In this document: piece by piece, positions 1 through 10,741 of the stretch
How positions within the stretch are numbered: position 1 is the stretch's first letter
Layout: each line of letters begins with the position of its first letter
Source: Maniola hyperantus
Lineage: Eukaryota; Arthropoda; Insecta; Lepidoptera; Nymphalidae
Assembly (NCBI RefSeq): GCF_902806685.2
Contig: NC_048557.2
Coordinates: 5,948,666-6,012,665, forward strand
Reading direction: 5' to 3'
Length of the DNA: 64,000 nt
The notes under the pieces: model-generated
Database searches by the model: none
Told to the model about the DNA's origin: nothing
The model's input: the letters and a program-made list of their open reading frames with translations, nothing else
Translations under genes and position numbers: made by a program

Positions 1-243
1 GTTAAACAAATCAATTTGTGCAAACATTGCAGAGACGTCAACAGCTAGTCAGTAGTCCATACATGAAGCACGTACCAAGATGACAGATACCGGGCTTGTA
101 TCAGATTTGAGATGGTACGCATCGTAATGACGAATTATTTCTGTCTAGGATGGTTACTATGTCAAGGATGATAGAGTCGCGATTTTTTGTATTTTTCAAC
201 ATTTTGTCGCAGTTTTTTTGACCTTGCATCAAATTGGCGTTAA

Positions 244-467
244 TCTAAATATATAAAAGGAAAAGGTGACTGACTGACTGACTGACTGATCTATCAACGC
301 AAAGCACAAACTACTGGACGGATCGGGCTGAAATTTGGCAAGCAGATAGCTATTATAACGTAGGCATCCGGTAAGAAAGGATTTTTGAAAATTCAACCCC
401 TAAGGGGGTGAAATAGGGGTTTGAAATTTGTGTAGTCCACGCGGACGAAGTCGCGAGCATAAGCTAG
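244..467 (+). mobile_element. Hel-1 non-autonomous Helitron-like element
   Basis: Starts A|TC (TCTAAATATATAAAAGG) and ends CTAG|T just after a short hairpin (GCGGACGAAGTCGC), the terminal layout of Helitrons: 5' TC, 3' hairpin plus CTRR, insertion between A and T. Inside is a (TGAC)n microsatellite. No ORF, so it must rely on a helicase/Rep protein coded elsewhere. About 17 copies or fragments of this family occur in the window. Assignment to Helitrons rests on the termini only. Confidence 0.75.
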
Positions 468-559
468 TTTATTAATAGGTATGCTATTAAACAGGAATTT
501 ATATAATTTGATATCAAGTTATGAAGGCCCGCTAAAAAAGAGGACAGTTTTAATTATCA

Positions 560-769
560 CTAGTTTATGCTCGCGACTTCGTCCGCGTGGACTACATAAA
601 TTTCAACCCCCTATTTTACTCCTTTAGGGATAGAATTTTCTAAAATCCCTTCTTAACGGATGCCTACGTCATAATAGCTATCTGCACGCCATATTTCAGC
701 CCAATCCTTCCAGTAGTTTCAGCTGTGATAGATCAGTCAGTCAGTCACCTTTTCCTTTTATATATGTAG
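560..769 (-). mobile_element. Hel-1 Helitron-like element, inverted relative to the previous copy
   Basis: Reads CTAG then the terminal hairpin on the plus strand and ends in the (GTCA)n and CCTTTTCCTTTTATATAT block, so the element lies on the minus strand. Its 3' end faces the 3' end of the copy at 244-467, with 92 bp between them. Confidence 0.7.
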
Positions 770-1404
770 GTTTTATTATGAGCTAGATTTGTCTTCGGTT
801 ATGTCCTAACAAATTATGCTAAACTTACCTACTACCTACTTATTATACTAAGTAGATTTTTGTCGAAGTTATTGCACTCTGTATTTTATTAGACTAGTTG
901 GTGCTCTTCGGCTTTACTGGGGTAGAATTTTTTAATTTAAGTGTTAATGAACGTCTTCGTTATCGAGAAAACCTATTATTATACATACGTCATGTTGAAT
1001 TATAAATTTCTAGAGTCTGCGCCTAATAGCTCTTTACCGCTGTAGGTGCGTCGGTTTACACTTTTTATCAAAACACACTACTTAATTATAGATATCTATC
1101 CATTAAAACAAATAGAAATAAACGAGGAATAAATGTCAAAAAAAGCATTATGATTGAGAAATTTTTTGCAAGTTGAAGTAACGTGATTTGCATTAATTTG
1201 GAGCAACAATAGAGCCGCCAAGATTCGTACGTAGCTCATTAGGGACAAGCACTAGAAACAACCATGTGGTGTAATTAACTACTGGTATTTCACTATATTT
1301 GCATACTAAATATTGCTCTAGCATAGTTCGAGCAGGTGTATACTATGATTACACTAATATTCCAAACAGTAGGCATTAACAAGTCGGTCATCTATATTTA
1401 TAAA
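770..1404. other. AT-rich stretch without recognisable feature
   Basis: No coding potential, tRNA-like boxes or repeat termini that I can identify. Confidence 0.4.
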
Positions 1405-1592
1405 CTAGCTGCCCTGGCGAACTTCGTTCCGCCTAACAGTCGATTCAAATTTTTCAAATTTTTCTCTCTGTAAGAACCGTCCTCGTACTTCAAGGAATAT
1501 TATAAAAAAAGAATTAGCGAAATCGGTTCAGCTGTTCTCGAGATTTGCGATGACCAACACGATTTAGTGATTCATTTTTATATTATAGAAGA
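1405..1592 (-). mobile_element. Hel-5 Helitron-like element
   Basis: CTAG at 1405-1408 followed by GCGAACTTCGTTCCGCC (terminal hairpin). The other end reads as TC on the minus strand after an A/T. The interior carries the blocks TCGGTTCAGCTGTTCTCGAG and GATTCATTTTTATAT shared with copies at 16423 and 43294. Confidence 0.65.
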
Positions 1593-1617
1593 TTGACTTT
1601 AAGGTCGAAAATTAATA

Positions 1618-1800
1618 GTTTTTAGGGTTTCGTAACCAAAGGGTGCCAATGGGAACCGATTACGAAGCCTCTATTGTCTGTGCGTCTGTCCGTCTGTCTG
1701 TCAGCGGGCTGTATATTTTCATGAACCGTATTAGGGAGGAAGAGAGTTGAAATTTTCACAGAATGAATGTGACTATTGAAACCTGGGAAAATACAATCAA
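1618..1800 (+). repeat. Rep-I interspersed repeat, truncated
   Basis: Begins AGGGTTTCGTAACC and continues through a tract of TCTGTCCGTCTG repeats and the block AGTTGAAATTTTCACAGAATG, which reappears in reverse at 35286-35575 and 43353-43515. Class unknown. Confidence 0.5.
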
Positions 1801-2505
1801 AATTTTGAAACCTAGGCCAAGATTATGTTATATGTGGATGAAAAATCAATGAAAAAACGATGTGGGCAATGTTGGCTACAAATCCAGATTACTTTGCCCG
1901 CCATCAAATCGAATAAATTTTGGTTTATAATGGTTTGGTTAATTTATCAAAAAAAATTACAAAGCGAATTTACTTATAAATGACTTATTGGGCAAAGTAT
2001 CATTGAATGGCAAAGTTGGCTAGTTTGACGGTAACTATACCATTTAGGACGTAGGATTTAGGAAGGTGGAATAAGCCCTTTATCTGTAATAGAACAAAGC
2101 ACCAAGCGGCAACTTTAAAGTTGTTTTATTCATTATCAAGGTAAATAAACAATATTATACATACATTTTATTATAAGTAGGTACTTACCTATTATAAATT
2201 ATTCAAATATCTTAGAGGATAGGTATTAGGTACTTACGAAGGTAGTACAGCATGTACAAGATTAGGTAGATGCAGAAAATAAAGCTGAGTAAGCATCCTA
2301 AAGGTTAATTAGGTACCTATTTAATAATAATAATTAGATAATTTTGCAACTAAGTAGGTATGCCACTCATGGATTGCATCAGTATTGGAATACTCTTAAA
2401 ATTGGTATTGGATACTGTGATAAAACCATCACCTAATTGCTCATATTAATGTGTATTTACTACGTAAAATTAACGTTTATACTATTAATTTTTAATTAAT
2501 TTTTT
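1801..2505. other. AT-rich stretch without recognisable feature
   Basis: Only short homopolymer-rich and TAGGTA-rich sequence; no ORF or repeat end that I can support. Confidence 0.4.
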
Positions 2506-2645
2506 TTAATACAAATAAACCTGTACAAGTGCAGGTTTTGAATCCTCAAGTAAATCAACCACTGCACTGGTAGGACCTAGGAATGATGAACTAGCAAGAA
2601 ACTCGGCGGCTGCTCTTTTAAAATTAAATTAACAAAGTATTCGAA
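2506..2645. repeat. Possible lepidopteran repeat fragment
   Basis: The block GAACTAGCAAGAAACTC recurs at 55540-55555 followed by the same GCTCTTT motif, so at least part of this segment is dispersed. Class unknown. Confidence 0.3.
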
Positions 2646-2870
2646 GAGTTCAATAAAATAGTTTGAATTTTCTATGCATTCTATATTGCATTTCTGAAGA
2701 GATTGTTCAATTAATATTAAGAATTTCATCATTTAATTAATATTCGGTTTTGTTGGTATATTTAGTTACGGATATAAAAATAAGAAGAATGTTTGTTGTA
2801 AAAACAATAATAATAGAAAGTTATAGCGTCAGGGCAATTATTACTTAAATAATAATAAAATAATAGCCGT

Positions 2871-2920
2871 GAAATTAACCTTGATTTTCACAATTTTTAT
2901 AGAAAGTCAAGGTTAATTTC
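2871..2920. repeat. 14-bp perfect inverted repeat
   Basis: GAAATTAACCTTGA at 2871-2884 and its exact reverse complement at 2907-2920 with a 22-nt loop. May be a degenerate MITE; no flanking duplication seen. The rest of 2646-2982 shows nothing. Confidence 0.6.
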
Positions 2921-2982
2921 AAAATTGAATACGTCTACATACTATAGATACGTAGCTCCTACAGCAGGCTTCGTGTGAGATA

Positions 2983-3074
2983 CTAGCTTATGCTCGCGAC
3001 TTCATCCGCGTGGACTACACAAATTTAAAACCCTATTTCACCCCTTAGGGGTTGAATTTTCAAAAATCCTTTTG
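2983..3074 (-). mobile_element. Hel-1 fragment (3' end only)
   Basis: CTAG, the hairpin with one change (CTTCATCCGCG) and the first 90 bp of the family, then unrelated sequence. Confidence 0.65.
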
Positions 3075-3725
3075 TACGCCTCTTGCGATTCTTATGGCCG
3101 TACCACAGCTGCCGTACTCAGTTATTACCATAAATAGGGGTTACAAACATAACTAGTTACTACCTAAAGCAGATAAAATTTCATACATAACACTATTGTT
3201 TAACAATAGTTTTAGACAAATAGAATCGCAGGTTTTCTCAACTACGTACAAAACATTACGCAAATCCTAAACCTTCAAGTAAAATTAGTAATAGGCATTT
3301 TACGACGGGTGTTTAGAATCCAATGGTTTTACAATTCTTTATAGTTTCGAAGTTTGACCTTTTGATTACATTTTATAAGCAAATAGCACTTACCATAAAA
3401 GGGTTTTGTTAGACAATTGAATAACGCATAACTAACTAGAGAATACATTGTTAATGTGCAAAATTAAGTTTCTATTGTCTACGGGAGGTGAGACGTAGGT
3501 AGGTACGTATAACTTTTTACACAATTTAACTGTACAATTTTTACTTTACATACTAAACTTTTCCTAAAATTAGAAATGAAAATGAAATCGCCTTAGAAAA
3601 CAAAATTGAAAGTGGGTACAAATAACAACTTATTCCATAAAATCAATTGTAACGATGAATCGGTAATCGATTTGATCCAATTTCGACTGCACTCAACCAA
3701 TTTGTGAAATATAAAAATAATAACT
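3075..3725. other. AT-rich stretch without recognisable feature
   Basis: No ORF above background and no repeat termini seen. Confidence 0.4.
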
Positions 3726-3912
3726 ATCTTATGCCGGTGGCTTCACCCGCTTTGACTACACTTCAAACCCGTATTTTAGCCCCCCCAGGTTGCCTTTTCA
3801 AAAATCCTTCCTTAGCAGATTAGGTCATAATAGCTATCTGCATGCCTTTCAGCCCGATCCGTCCAGTAGTTTGAGCTGTGCGTTGATACATCAGTCAGTC
3901 AGTCGCTGACTA
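3726..3912 (-). mobile_element. Hel-1 copy, diverged
   Basis: Hairpin region degraded (GGTGGCTTCACCCGC) but the central blocks TCATAATAGCTATCTGCATG and CCCGATCCGTCCAGTAG, plus the GTCAGTCAGTC tract, are clear. Confidence 0.6.
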
Positions 3913-4427
3913 ATCAACGCCCAGTCTAAACTCTTACACCTAGAAAGCTGAAATGCACAGAGGCTCCCTGTGTATAATGTAGACAAGAAATATGGCTAGA
4001 TTTTTCGAAATTCCCACAGGATAGGGAATAAAGAAGATTTATATTATCGCTGTGCGAAACCGTGATCTCTAGTGTAAAAATAAACATAATGGATTGGGAT
4101 GCAATAATTTGCTATTTTGGCGCAATAGTTCGCCGAAATATTTAAGCAATAATATTGCATATTAAAATAATATAGCATACATTTGTTGAATCATTATTTT
4201 TGACATTTTCTGTTTGATGAAGTGCAATGTACTTACTAACCAAATAGTGTTGAATTTCCTCTTAAACTTTACGTAAGGAATACGTAAGTATATTGTTAGC
4301 AATAGAAATTGTATGGCTATTTATTTACAAGTAGCTTTTATTCATGTCTTCAGTTGCTTGCTACCTCTGACCTTTTACAAATCCTTAAATTTCATTTGAG
4401 AAAATGTTTATATACTATAAGTATACT
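3913..4427. other. AT-rich stretch without recognisable feature
   Basis: Nothing supportable seen. Confidence 0.4.
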
Positions 4428-4461
4428 TCGGACATCCTAACCACTAGGCTATCACAGCTTC
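4428..4461 (-). mobile_element. SINE-A head fragment
   Basis: Only the 5' tRNA-like end remains: on the minus strand AAGCTGTGATAGCCTAGTGG leads into GGTTAGGATGTC, holding the box A equivalent TAGCCTAGTGG. Confidence 0.55.
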
Positions 4462-5059
4462 TACCAACGATTCTGTACATAATTTATTCCAAGCTATAAC
4501 ATATTATGCTTGCTACGAGTAGTAGGTATGCCAGCTGAGGGAGTTGTCGACACTTTCGCTTTTAAAGAGCGGTGCCCGAGACGAATCTACGCGTGTGTTT
4601 GGACGTCACGAAGTGTGATTTGCTTGTAATAACACGCGACTAGGTACATAATGACCAGCGCGGTGTTATTTCACCAAGAACCACAATTGTAGCATCGAGG
4701 AAAGTGATTCTTGGAAATGTGACACATCACACAACAACGTAACAGATGCATAAGTATTTATGTCTAGTTAATCTTCTTCTCGAAATTGGATCTACCCAAC
4801 TGGATTGTGTGTCCTAGGTATATATATACTCGTCTACAATTTCGAGTGCAGAGCTCCTATATAAATGATAAGAAAGCTTGGATTTGACTCGCTCCAGCAA
4901 TGCGCGGGGCTGCAATTGCTTGTACAGTATGGTATAATAATATTGTAAATTTGTAAACGACTTGAAGAGAGCAACCTCTTCTCTCTCTTCTCGGTAGGAA
5001 CGGCATTCCAAACCAGTGGTAAATTAAACTAGTTAACGATGCAAATGCAATTGTATTCT
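4462..5059. other. Unassigned stretch
   Basis: Mixed composition, somewhat CpG-richer between 4540 and 4720. No ORF with recognisable homology and no repeat ends. Confidence 0.35.
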
Positions 5060-5594
5060 ATTCAACGATAACGGAGAGCCGCCGAATGCAACTCGGTTGG
5101 GCAGCGTTCAGGAAGCCTCGAGATGTATTATTGTCCAAAATTCCTCAGTGCTTGAAGTCTTCGAACAGTGCGTGTTGCCAGTGATGACATATGGATCCGA
5201 GACATGGTCGCTAACTATGGGTCTCATAAAAAAGCTCAGCGTCACTCAGCGGGCGATGGAGAGAGTTAATGCTTGAAGTTTCTCTACGTTATCAAATCAG
5301 AAATGAGGAGATCCGTAGAACTAAAGTAACCGACATGCCCAACGGGTTGCGAAGCTGAAGTGGCAATGGGCAAGGCACATAGTTTGTAAAACCGATAGAC
5401 GTTGGGGTCCCAAGGTGCTGGAATGGCGACCTCGCACCGGAAGATGCAGCGTTGGAAGACCACCCACTAGGTGGATGGACGATATCAGACGAGACGCAGG
5501 GAGCCGCTGGATTCAGGCGTGGCGTGTGGAAGTCCGTACAAGAGATCTATGTCCAGCAGTGGACGTCTATCGGTTGATGATGATGATGATGAAT
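5060..5594 (+). pseudogene. RTE-type LINE, 3' end of reverse transcriptase ORF with (GATGAT)n tail
   Basis: A degraded copy of the C-terminal end of a LINE polyprotein. Recognisable peptides in shifting frames include LPVMTYGSETW near 5195, QRAMERV near 5250 and GRPPTRWMDDIRRDAGSRW near 5455, which I know from lepidopteran endonuclease/reverse transcriptase LINEs of RTE type. Frameshifts and a stop break the frame. The 3' end is a (GATGAT)n tract, as usual for RTE elements. 5' truncated. Confidence 0.75.
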
Positions 5595-5935
5595 CTTCTT
5601 AACTTTTTAAGGTTCCGTACCCGAAGCACAGAATACATAATAGTACTAACGTGTGTTTTCAGTATGTACTTATATTATTAGTGAATAATATAAGTACTGA
5701 AGATGACCTAAATATTTTTCATAACATTCGACTTTAGAATACGCGAGCCCTTATTAAAAGTTTGCAAATTCCAACTCCGTACACAAAATCTGAGTTTCAC
5801 AGTTGATGTGATAATTAGCCAATCCTTACATTGTAAAAGGAAAATAAATAAAATTAGTAATAGGCCTGGTAGGTATTAAATACTGGTTAGCACTAGTAGA
5901 ATCTGCAGATTTAAGAGCTTACAACCTTTTTAATG

Positions 5936-6058
5936 TGATCATGATAATCAACAAATCGCCGGCCCCCTACTGTGCACGGGTCTCCTATCAAAATGAGAAG
6001 GGTTGAGTTAGGACATAGTATGAGACGCTGGCCCAGTGCGAATTGGACTGATTCGATG
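5936..6058 (-). mobile_element. SINE-A 3' fragment
   Basis: Reverse-complement tail of SINE-A (ATCGCCGGCCCCCTACTG, then GTCTCC and ATGAGAAGGGTT), without the tRNA-like head. The preceding 5595-5935 shows nothing clear. Confidence 0.55.
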
Positions 6059-6171
6059 TGATAATTTCTTAAAAAGTTCTCTATTCTTTTTTAGTCAAAG
6101 ATATATATAAATAGCTGCAATCCCTTTATTATAATATTGTTATTTCTTAAGTATTTGATGGAGCTAGAAAT

Positions 6172-6485
6172 GTGATAGATACGACGTCCGCCTTCTAATC
6201 GGAGGTCGGGGGCTCGATCCCGGGCACGCGCCTCTAACTTTTCGGAGTTATGTGCGTTTTAAGTAATTAATTAATATCACTTGCTTTAACGGTGAAGGGA
6301 AACATTGTGAGGTGCATCCTCACAATGTTTTCCTTCACCTGAGAGTTCTCCATAATGTTCTCAAAGGTGTGTGAAGTCTACCAATCCGCTCATGGGCAGT
6401 GTGGTAGACTATGGCTAAACCCTTCCCACTCTGAGAGGAGACCTGTGCTCTGTAGTGAGCCGGCGATGGGTTGATATGATCATGA
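6172..6485 (+). mobile_element. SINE-A (tRNA-derived) with internal inverted duplication
   Basis: Head holds box B GGCTCGATCCC and the CGTCCGCCTTCTAATCGG block; body has the family blocks TTTTCGGAGTTATGTGCGTT and GTTCTCAAAGGTGTGTGAAG. At 6291-6312 and 6318-6339 a 22-bp segment is present in both orientations with one mismatch and a 5-nt spacer, absent from other copies. Ends GGGTTGATATGATCATGAT. Confidence 0.8.
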
Positions 6486-6838
6486 TTTGATGGAGCTAGA
6501 GCTATCAGCATCCTGAATCCAACTTTATATTATATGCATTTTTTTATTATAAACAAAAGATCCATCCTGATAAAATAAATGCCAAAGTGTTGCCTGCTGC
6601 CGGAATAAGCATTAATCAATTTGGAATAAATTTAACTATTAATAATAAATTATTATAAATAATAATATCATCTCTGGGCGGACATGAAAAAAATGAGTCA
6701 CCATTATTATTTTGTTATATTTTTACAATAGCTGTTAATAATGGTAATTTATATGGATACAATCTTAAGTTATCAGTGAATTTATTTAATTATGTAGTTC
6801 TTTATCACAAATAATAATAAACATAGGTTTTGTATGTT
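6486..6838. other. AT-rich stretch without recognisable feature
   Basis: Rich in TAATAATAA runs; nothing supportable. Confidence 0.4.
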
Positions 6839-6839
6839 T

Positions 6840-7214
6840 TAGGGTTCCGTACCTCAAAAGGAAAAACGGAATCCTTATAGGATCACTTTGTTATCTGTCT
6901 GTCTGTAGGTAGGTTTTATAGCAGACATTAGGGGAAAAATCTGAAAAATCTGTGAATTTGTGGTTACATCACACAAAAAAATTAAATTGTGGTCATGAAC
7001 TAAAAATTAGTACATATTTTCAATTTTCGTAGTAAGATAACTATGTCAAGTGGGGTATCATATGAAAGGGCTTCACCTGTGCATTCTAAAACAGATTTTT
7101 ATTTATTTTTATGCATCATAGTTTTTGATTTATCGTGCAAAATGTCGATAAAATACGATTGTAGTACGGAACCCTCAGTGCGCGACTCTGATTCGCACTT
7201 GGCCGGTTTTTATT
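6840..7214 (+). repeat. Rep-H interspersed repeat, near full length
   Basis: Runs from AGGGTTCCGTACCTCAAAAG through TTATAGGATCACTTTGTT, a TCTG tract and ATCATATGAAAGGGCTTCAC to GACTCGCACTTGGCCGG and a T-run. Six or more other copies occur here. No ORF and no clear terminal inverted repeats; I recognise it as a common lepidopteran repeat but cannot name its class. Confidence 0.65.
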
Positions 7215-7275
7215 GTAATGCAAAACTATCATATTTTATATAAAAATTATATACTTTAGCTATTCTAATATACCT

Positions 7276-7430
7276 TTAACCTACTCGACGGATCGGGCTG
7301 AAAGCACGCAGATAGCTAGGTATTATGACGTAGACATCCGCTAATTTTTGAAAATTCAACCCCTAAAGAAGTAAAATAGGGGTTTGAAATGTGTGTAGTC
7401 CACGCGGACGAAGTCGCGGGAATAAGCTAG
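7276..7430 (+). mobile_element. Hel-1, 5' truncated
   Basis: Begins inside the family at CTACTCGACGGATCGGGCTG and runs to the hairpin and CTAG at 7427-7430. Confidence 0.7.
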
Positions 7431-7820
7431 TAAAATATTAATTGCCGAGCTTGTTTGAAGAAAGTAACTAGGTATCTACTACTATAATCCAAATAATAGG
7501 TTATTATTTTGCCATACGCTTTAATATCATATTATTATTTTGTATTTGATTGCTACCTAGGTCCTAGTTTACTAAAACGGCGAAAATAACATTATTTCAA
7601 GTAAATGGTTATATGTACAATGTACATGTACCACGCTGGCCGAATCGAGTGATGATCAACAATATCCATGACAAGCATGTAATTAATCGATGTTATCGGC
7701 TATAATATGGCAACCGAGTAAACTTTCAATCGATAGTTTCATAATTATGTTCGCTTACAGGTAAGTAGGTAGATACTATAAGTTAGAGTAGGTAAGTATT
7801 TTAGTGATTTAGATTTTTTA
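7431..7820. other. Unassigned stretch
   Basis: Nothing recognisable. Confidence 0.35.
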
Positions 7821-7825
7821 CAAGC

Positions 7826-8142
7826 GCGATAGCCTAGCGGTTAGGACGTCCGCCTTCTAATCGAAAGTAGGCGGGTTCGATCCCGGGCACGCACCTCTAA
7901 CTTTTCGGAGTTATGTGTGTTTTAATTAATTAAATATCACTTGCTTTAACAGCGAAGGAAAACATCGTGAGGAAACCTGCATACCTGAGAGTTCTCCATA
8001 ATGTTCTCAAAGGTGTGTGAAGTCTACCAATCCGCACATGGCCAGCGTGGTAGACTATGGCCAAAACCCTTCTCACTCTGAGAGGAGACCCGTGCTCTGT
8101 ACTCTGTAGTGAGCCGGTGATAGGTTGATGATGATGATGGAA
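7826..8142 (+). mobile_element. SINE-A, near full length
   Basis: tRNA-like head with box A TAGCCTAGCGG and box B GGTTCGATCCC (RNA polymerase III internal promoter), about 250 bp of tRNA-unrelated body, and a GGTTGATGATGATGATGG tail. This is the tRNA-derived SINE type known from butterflies (the Metulj group, from memory). The tail matches that of the RTE LINE fragments here, which suggests the LINE supplied its retrotransposition machinery. Confidence 0.85.
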
Positions 8143-8780
8143 GTCTACGTTACATAAAAAGAATTGTATTTGTTATATAATTCTTTTTATATAAGATCAA
8201 GATCGAGAGTAAAATCTCAATTTTCTAGATCCAGCGGTTTGAGATAATAGTTTGATTTCAATTTAGTTTGAGTTTGATTTAGTTTATTTTAATAGTAATT
8301 TAGTTTGTATAAAAGCTTAGAAAATATATCAGAAAAAAAATTAAAAGATTGAGAGCCGCAACGGCTAAGGAGCGGACTGAAAAGATTCTAATCTTAGAGT
8401 GACCCCTATGGTAGCGTCGACCGTGACTTATGAATACATTTACGGATGTTTATAACTGTAATTAATACATTTTATAAGACTATAATTTATAATACCCCAA
8501 ATAATCCTACTAGCTGCAAGTTCATAATAAAAATATATTGGTTACTTTAAATGGCATAAAGTTACAAAAGCGCTCGCCCATTGGAGACGGGTCGTAATAT
8601 TTCGCATATAATCGTCCCATCATTTCGTAATCGTGTCAGCCTGTCGATTCTTCACTAAATTACCGACCGTCGCTGTTTCAATCAATGGTAAAACTATAAT
8701 TACTTTTAATTTAGTGCTGACATTTGACCAATATGAGCACAGCGAGCACTCATAGATTTGTATAGTACTAACTTAGGTCT
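8143..8780. other. Unassigned stretch
   Basis: No recognisable coding sequence or repeat ends. Confidence 0.35.
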
Positions 8781-8781
8781 A

Positions 8782-9179
8782 TCCATACTCCCATACTAAT
8801 ATTATAAAAGCGAAAGTGTGTATGTCTGTCTATCTGTCAGTGTGTCTGTCTGTCTGTCTGTCTGCTAGCTTTTCACGGCCGTTCAACCGATTTTAATGAA
8901 ATTTGGTGTAGAGTTTACTTAGGTCTATCCATACTTCCATACTAATATTATTAAAGCGAAAGTGTGTATGTCTGTCTGTCAGTGTGTCTGTCTGTCTGTC
9001 TGTCTGTCTGTCTGCTAGCTTTTCACGGCCGTTTAACCGATTTTAATGAAATTTGGTGTAGAGTTAGCTTACATCCCGGGGAAAGACATAGGGTACTTTT
9101 TATCCCGGAAAATTAAAGATTTCCCATGGAATTTTAAAAAACCTAAATTTACGCGGACGAAGTCGCGGGCATCATCTAG
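8782..9179 (+). mobile_element. Hel-2 Helitron-like element with duplicated 5' part
   Basis: Starts A|TCCATACT, has the TCTG tract, the blocks TTTTAATGAAATTTGGTGTAG and TTTTTATCCCGGAAAATTAA, and ends with the GACGAAGTCGCGGGC hairpin and CTAG at 9176-9179. The first 146 bp are duplicated in tandem (8771-8916 and 8917-9062), each unit starting ACTTAGGTCTATCCATAC. Confidence 0.8.
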
Positions 9180-9236
9180 TTACTAATAAAACATTGCGTA
9201 GCAACGACCTTAGATGTACTACCACAGGGATGTGTT

Positions 9237-9561
9237 CTGAGGAGTTGTTAAGTTAGCCCTTGACTGCAATCTCACCTAGTGGTAAGTGATGATGAAAATA
9301 ATAGCGGGCTAACCTGGAAGGGGTATGGCAATTTTTATTAAACCCATCGATACCCCTTTGGTTTCTACACGGCATCGTACCGGAACGCATCTCTTTGGCG
9401 ACACGGCTTTGCCGGTAGGGTGGTAACTAGCCACGGCCGGAGCCTCCCACTAGACCAGACCAGAAATTTAGAAATTATAAAATTCCAAACACCTGCCGGG
9501 TATCGAACCTGGGACCTCCAAAGACCACAGCACTTACCTACCACTGCGCCAGGGAGGTCGT
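9237..9561 (-). mobile_element. SINE-B (tRNA-derived), near full length
   Basis: On the minus strand the head reads GACCTCCCTGGCGCAGTGG (box A TGGCGCAGTGG) and GGTTCGATACC (box B), then a body ending in GGGCTAACTT. A second SINE family, distinct from SINE-A in body and tail. Copies at 16150, 29727, 39830, 41300 and 47290. Confidence 0.75.
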
Positions 9562-10234
9562 CAAAACGAACGATGTTTGACCTTATTCCACCCTCCTTTT
9601 TCTACAACCGCATCGCACGCCACCGTGAGCTATTTCACCCTTACCACCTGGGTGCCTGGTGCACCTTGACCACCTGTCAGTTCACGACAGTTGGGGAACT
9701 TCTTACAAAACGTCTATATAAATATTAACATATCGTCGATTCAAAATTAGACCGAGAGTTCTCTTACTTTAGTTCACTCTGCTATGGTCAAAACTCAAAC
9801 CCTTCTCATTCTGTGATGAGTTGGTCATGACGAATAAAGTCAACGACGAATTCAATGCCTAGCGCAATAATCATTCGTGCAGCATTCTCTTTATACTGTC
9901 ACAATATTATGAGTTATTGTAAGAACGGTGAAATATGGATTGAGTAATTACCCATGTGAATCTTTAGACAAATCCACTGCTTTGTGCCTCCGGCGCATCA
10001 TTAAGGCTTGTTAAAATTGTTTTTAATACCCACAAATACCCACATATAGATATTAGAAGGTCGTTTGTTTTTGAGTAAGAGTTGATCAGCGCGTTTGACC
10101 TTTTACCTTTTTATAGTGCTTGATATAAAGTATAAGAGTTGGCAAAAAAGTTTTACCACGTCTATGAAGAAATATTATGTTTTTTAAAAATTAAAACGTT
10201 TAATTTAAATAACAAAAGATTAAACGATTTCATA
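9562..10234. other. Unassigned stretch
   Basis: A fragment resembling the SINE-A tail (ACCCTTCTCATTCTGTGATG) lies near 9799; otherwise nothing supportable. Confidence 0.35.
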
Positions 10235-10421
10235 CAATTTTTTACCTATAAATATTAAAGTCTGTTTGTCTGTCTGCCTGTCTGTTTGATTTTCACGACC
10301 CATCCGGTAAACCGATTTTGACGAAATTTGGTACAGTGATGGATTGTATCTCAGAGGCGTCATATCCCGAAAAGCAAAGAGATAATATATCCACGCGGAT
10401 GAAGTTACTGGCATCATATAG
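10235..10421 (+). mobile_element. Hel-2 copy, diverged
   Basis: TCTGTCTG tract, CCGATTTTGACGAAATTTGG and CCACGCGGATGAAGTTACTGG; the terminal CTAG has become ATAG. Confidence 0.65.
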
Positions 10422-10424
10422 TTA

Positions 10425-10741
10425 TCTCTACATAGTATAAAATAAAGTTGCTTCCCGCTGTCTGTATGTAGGTTTGAACGCGTAGATCTTTTAAAGTATG
10501 CTACGGATTTTAATGCGGTTTTCACCAATAGATAGAATGATTCAAGAGGAAGGTTTATAGGTATAGTTTAATATTGATTTGTGTTAATTCGTTGAAATAT
10601 GATATTTGAACAAAATGTCGGAAGAAATCAAGCATCCATAGAAAGCTAAAAAATATTATAAGAAAAAAAAATAGGATAAACTCACCCCACCACATTAGTA
10701 TCTACATCTTGCACCCATGCGAAGCCGGGGCGTGTCGCTAG
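10425..10741 (+). mobile_element. Hel-3 Helitron-like element
   Basis: Starts A|TCTCTACATAGTATAAAATA and ends GCGAAGCCGGGGCGTGTCG then CTAG|T. It directly abuts the 3' end of the Hel-2 copy at 10421, so two Helitron-like families lie head-to-tail. A second copy is at 42739-43035. Confidence 0.7.

Noticed and set aside
7826..7900. tRNA gene, from box A and box B at SINE-A heads
   Set aside because: The heads do not fold into a full cloverleaf by eye and are always followed by the same 250-bp body and GATGAT tail, so they are SINEs. The same holds for 58741.
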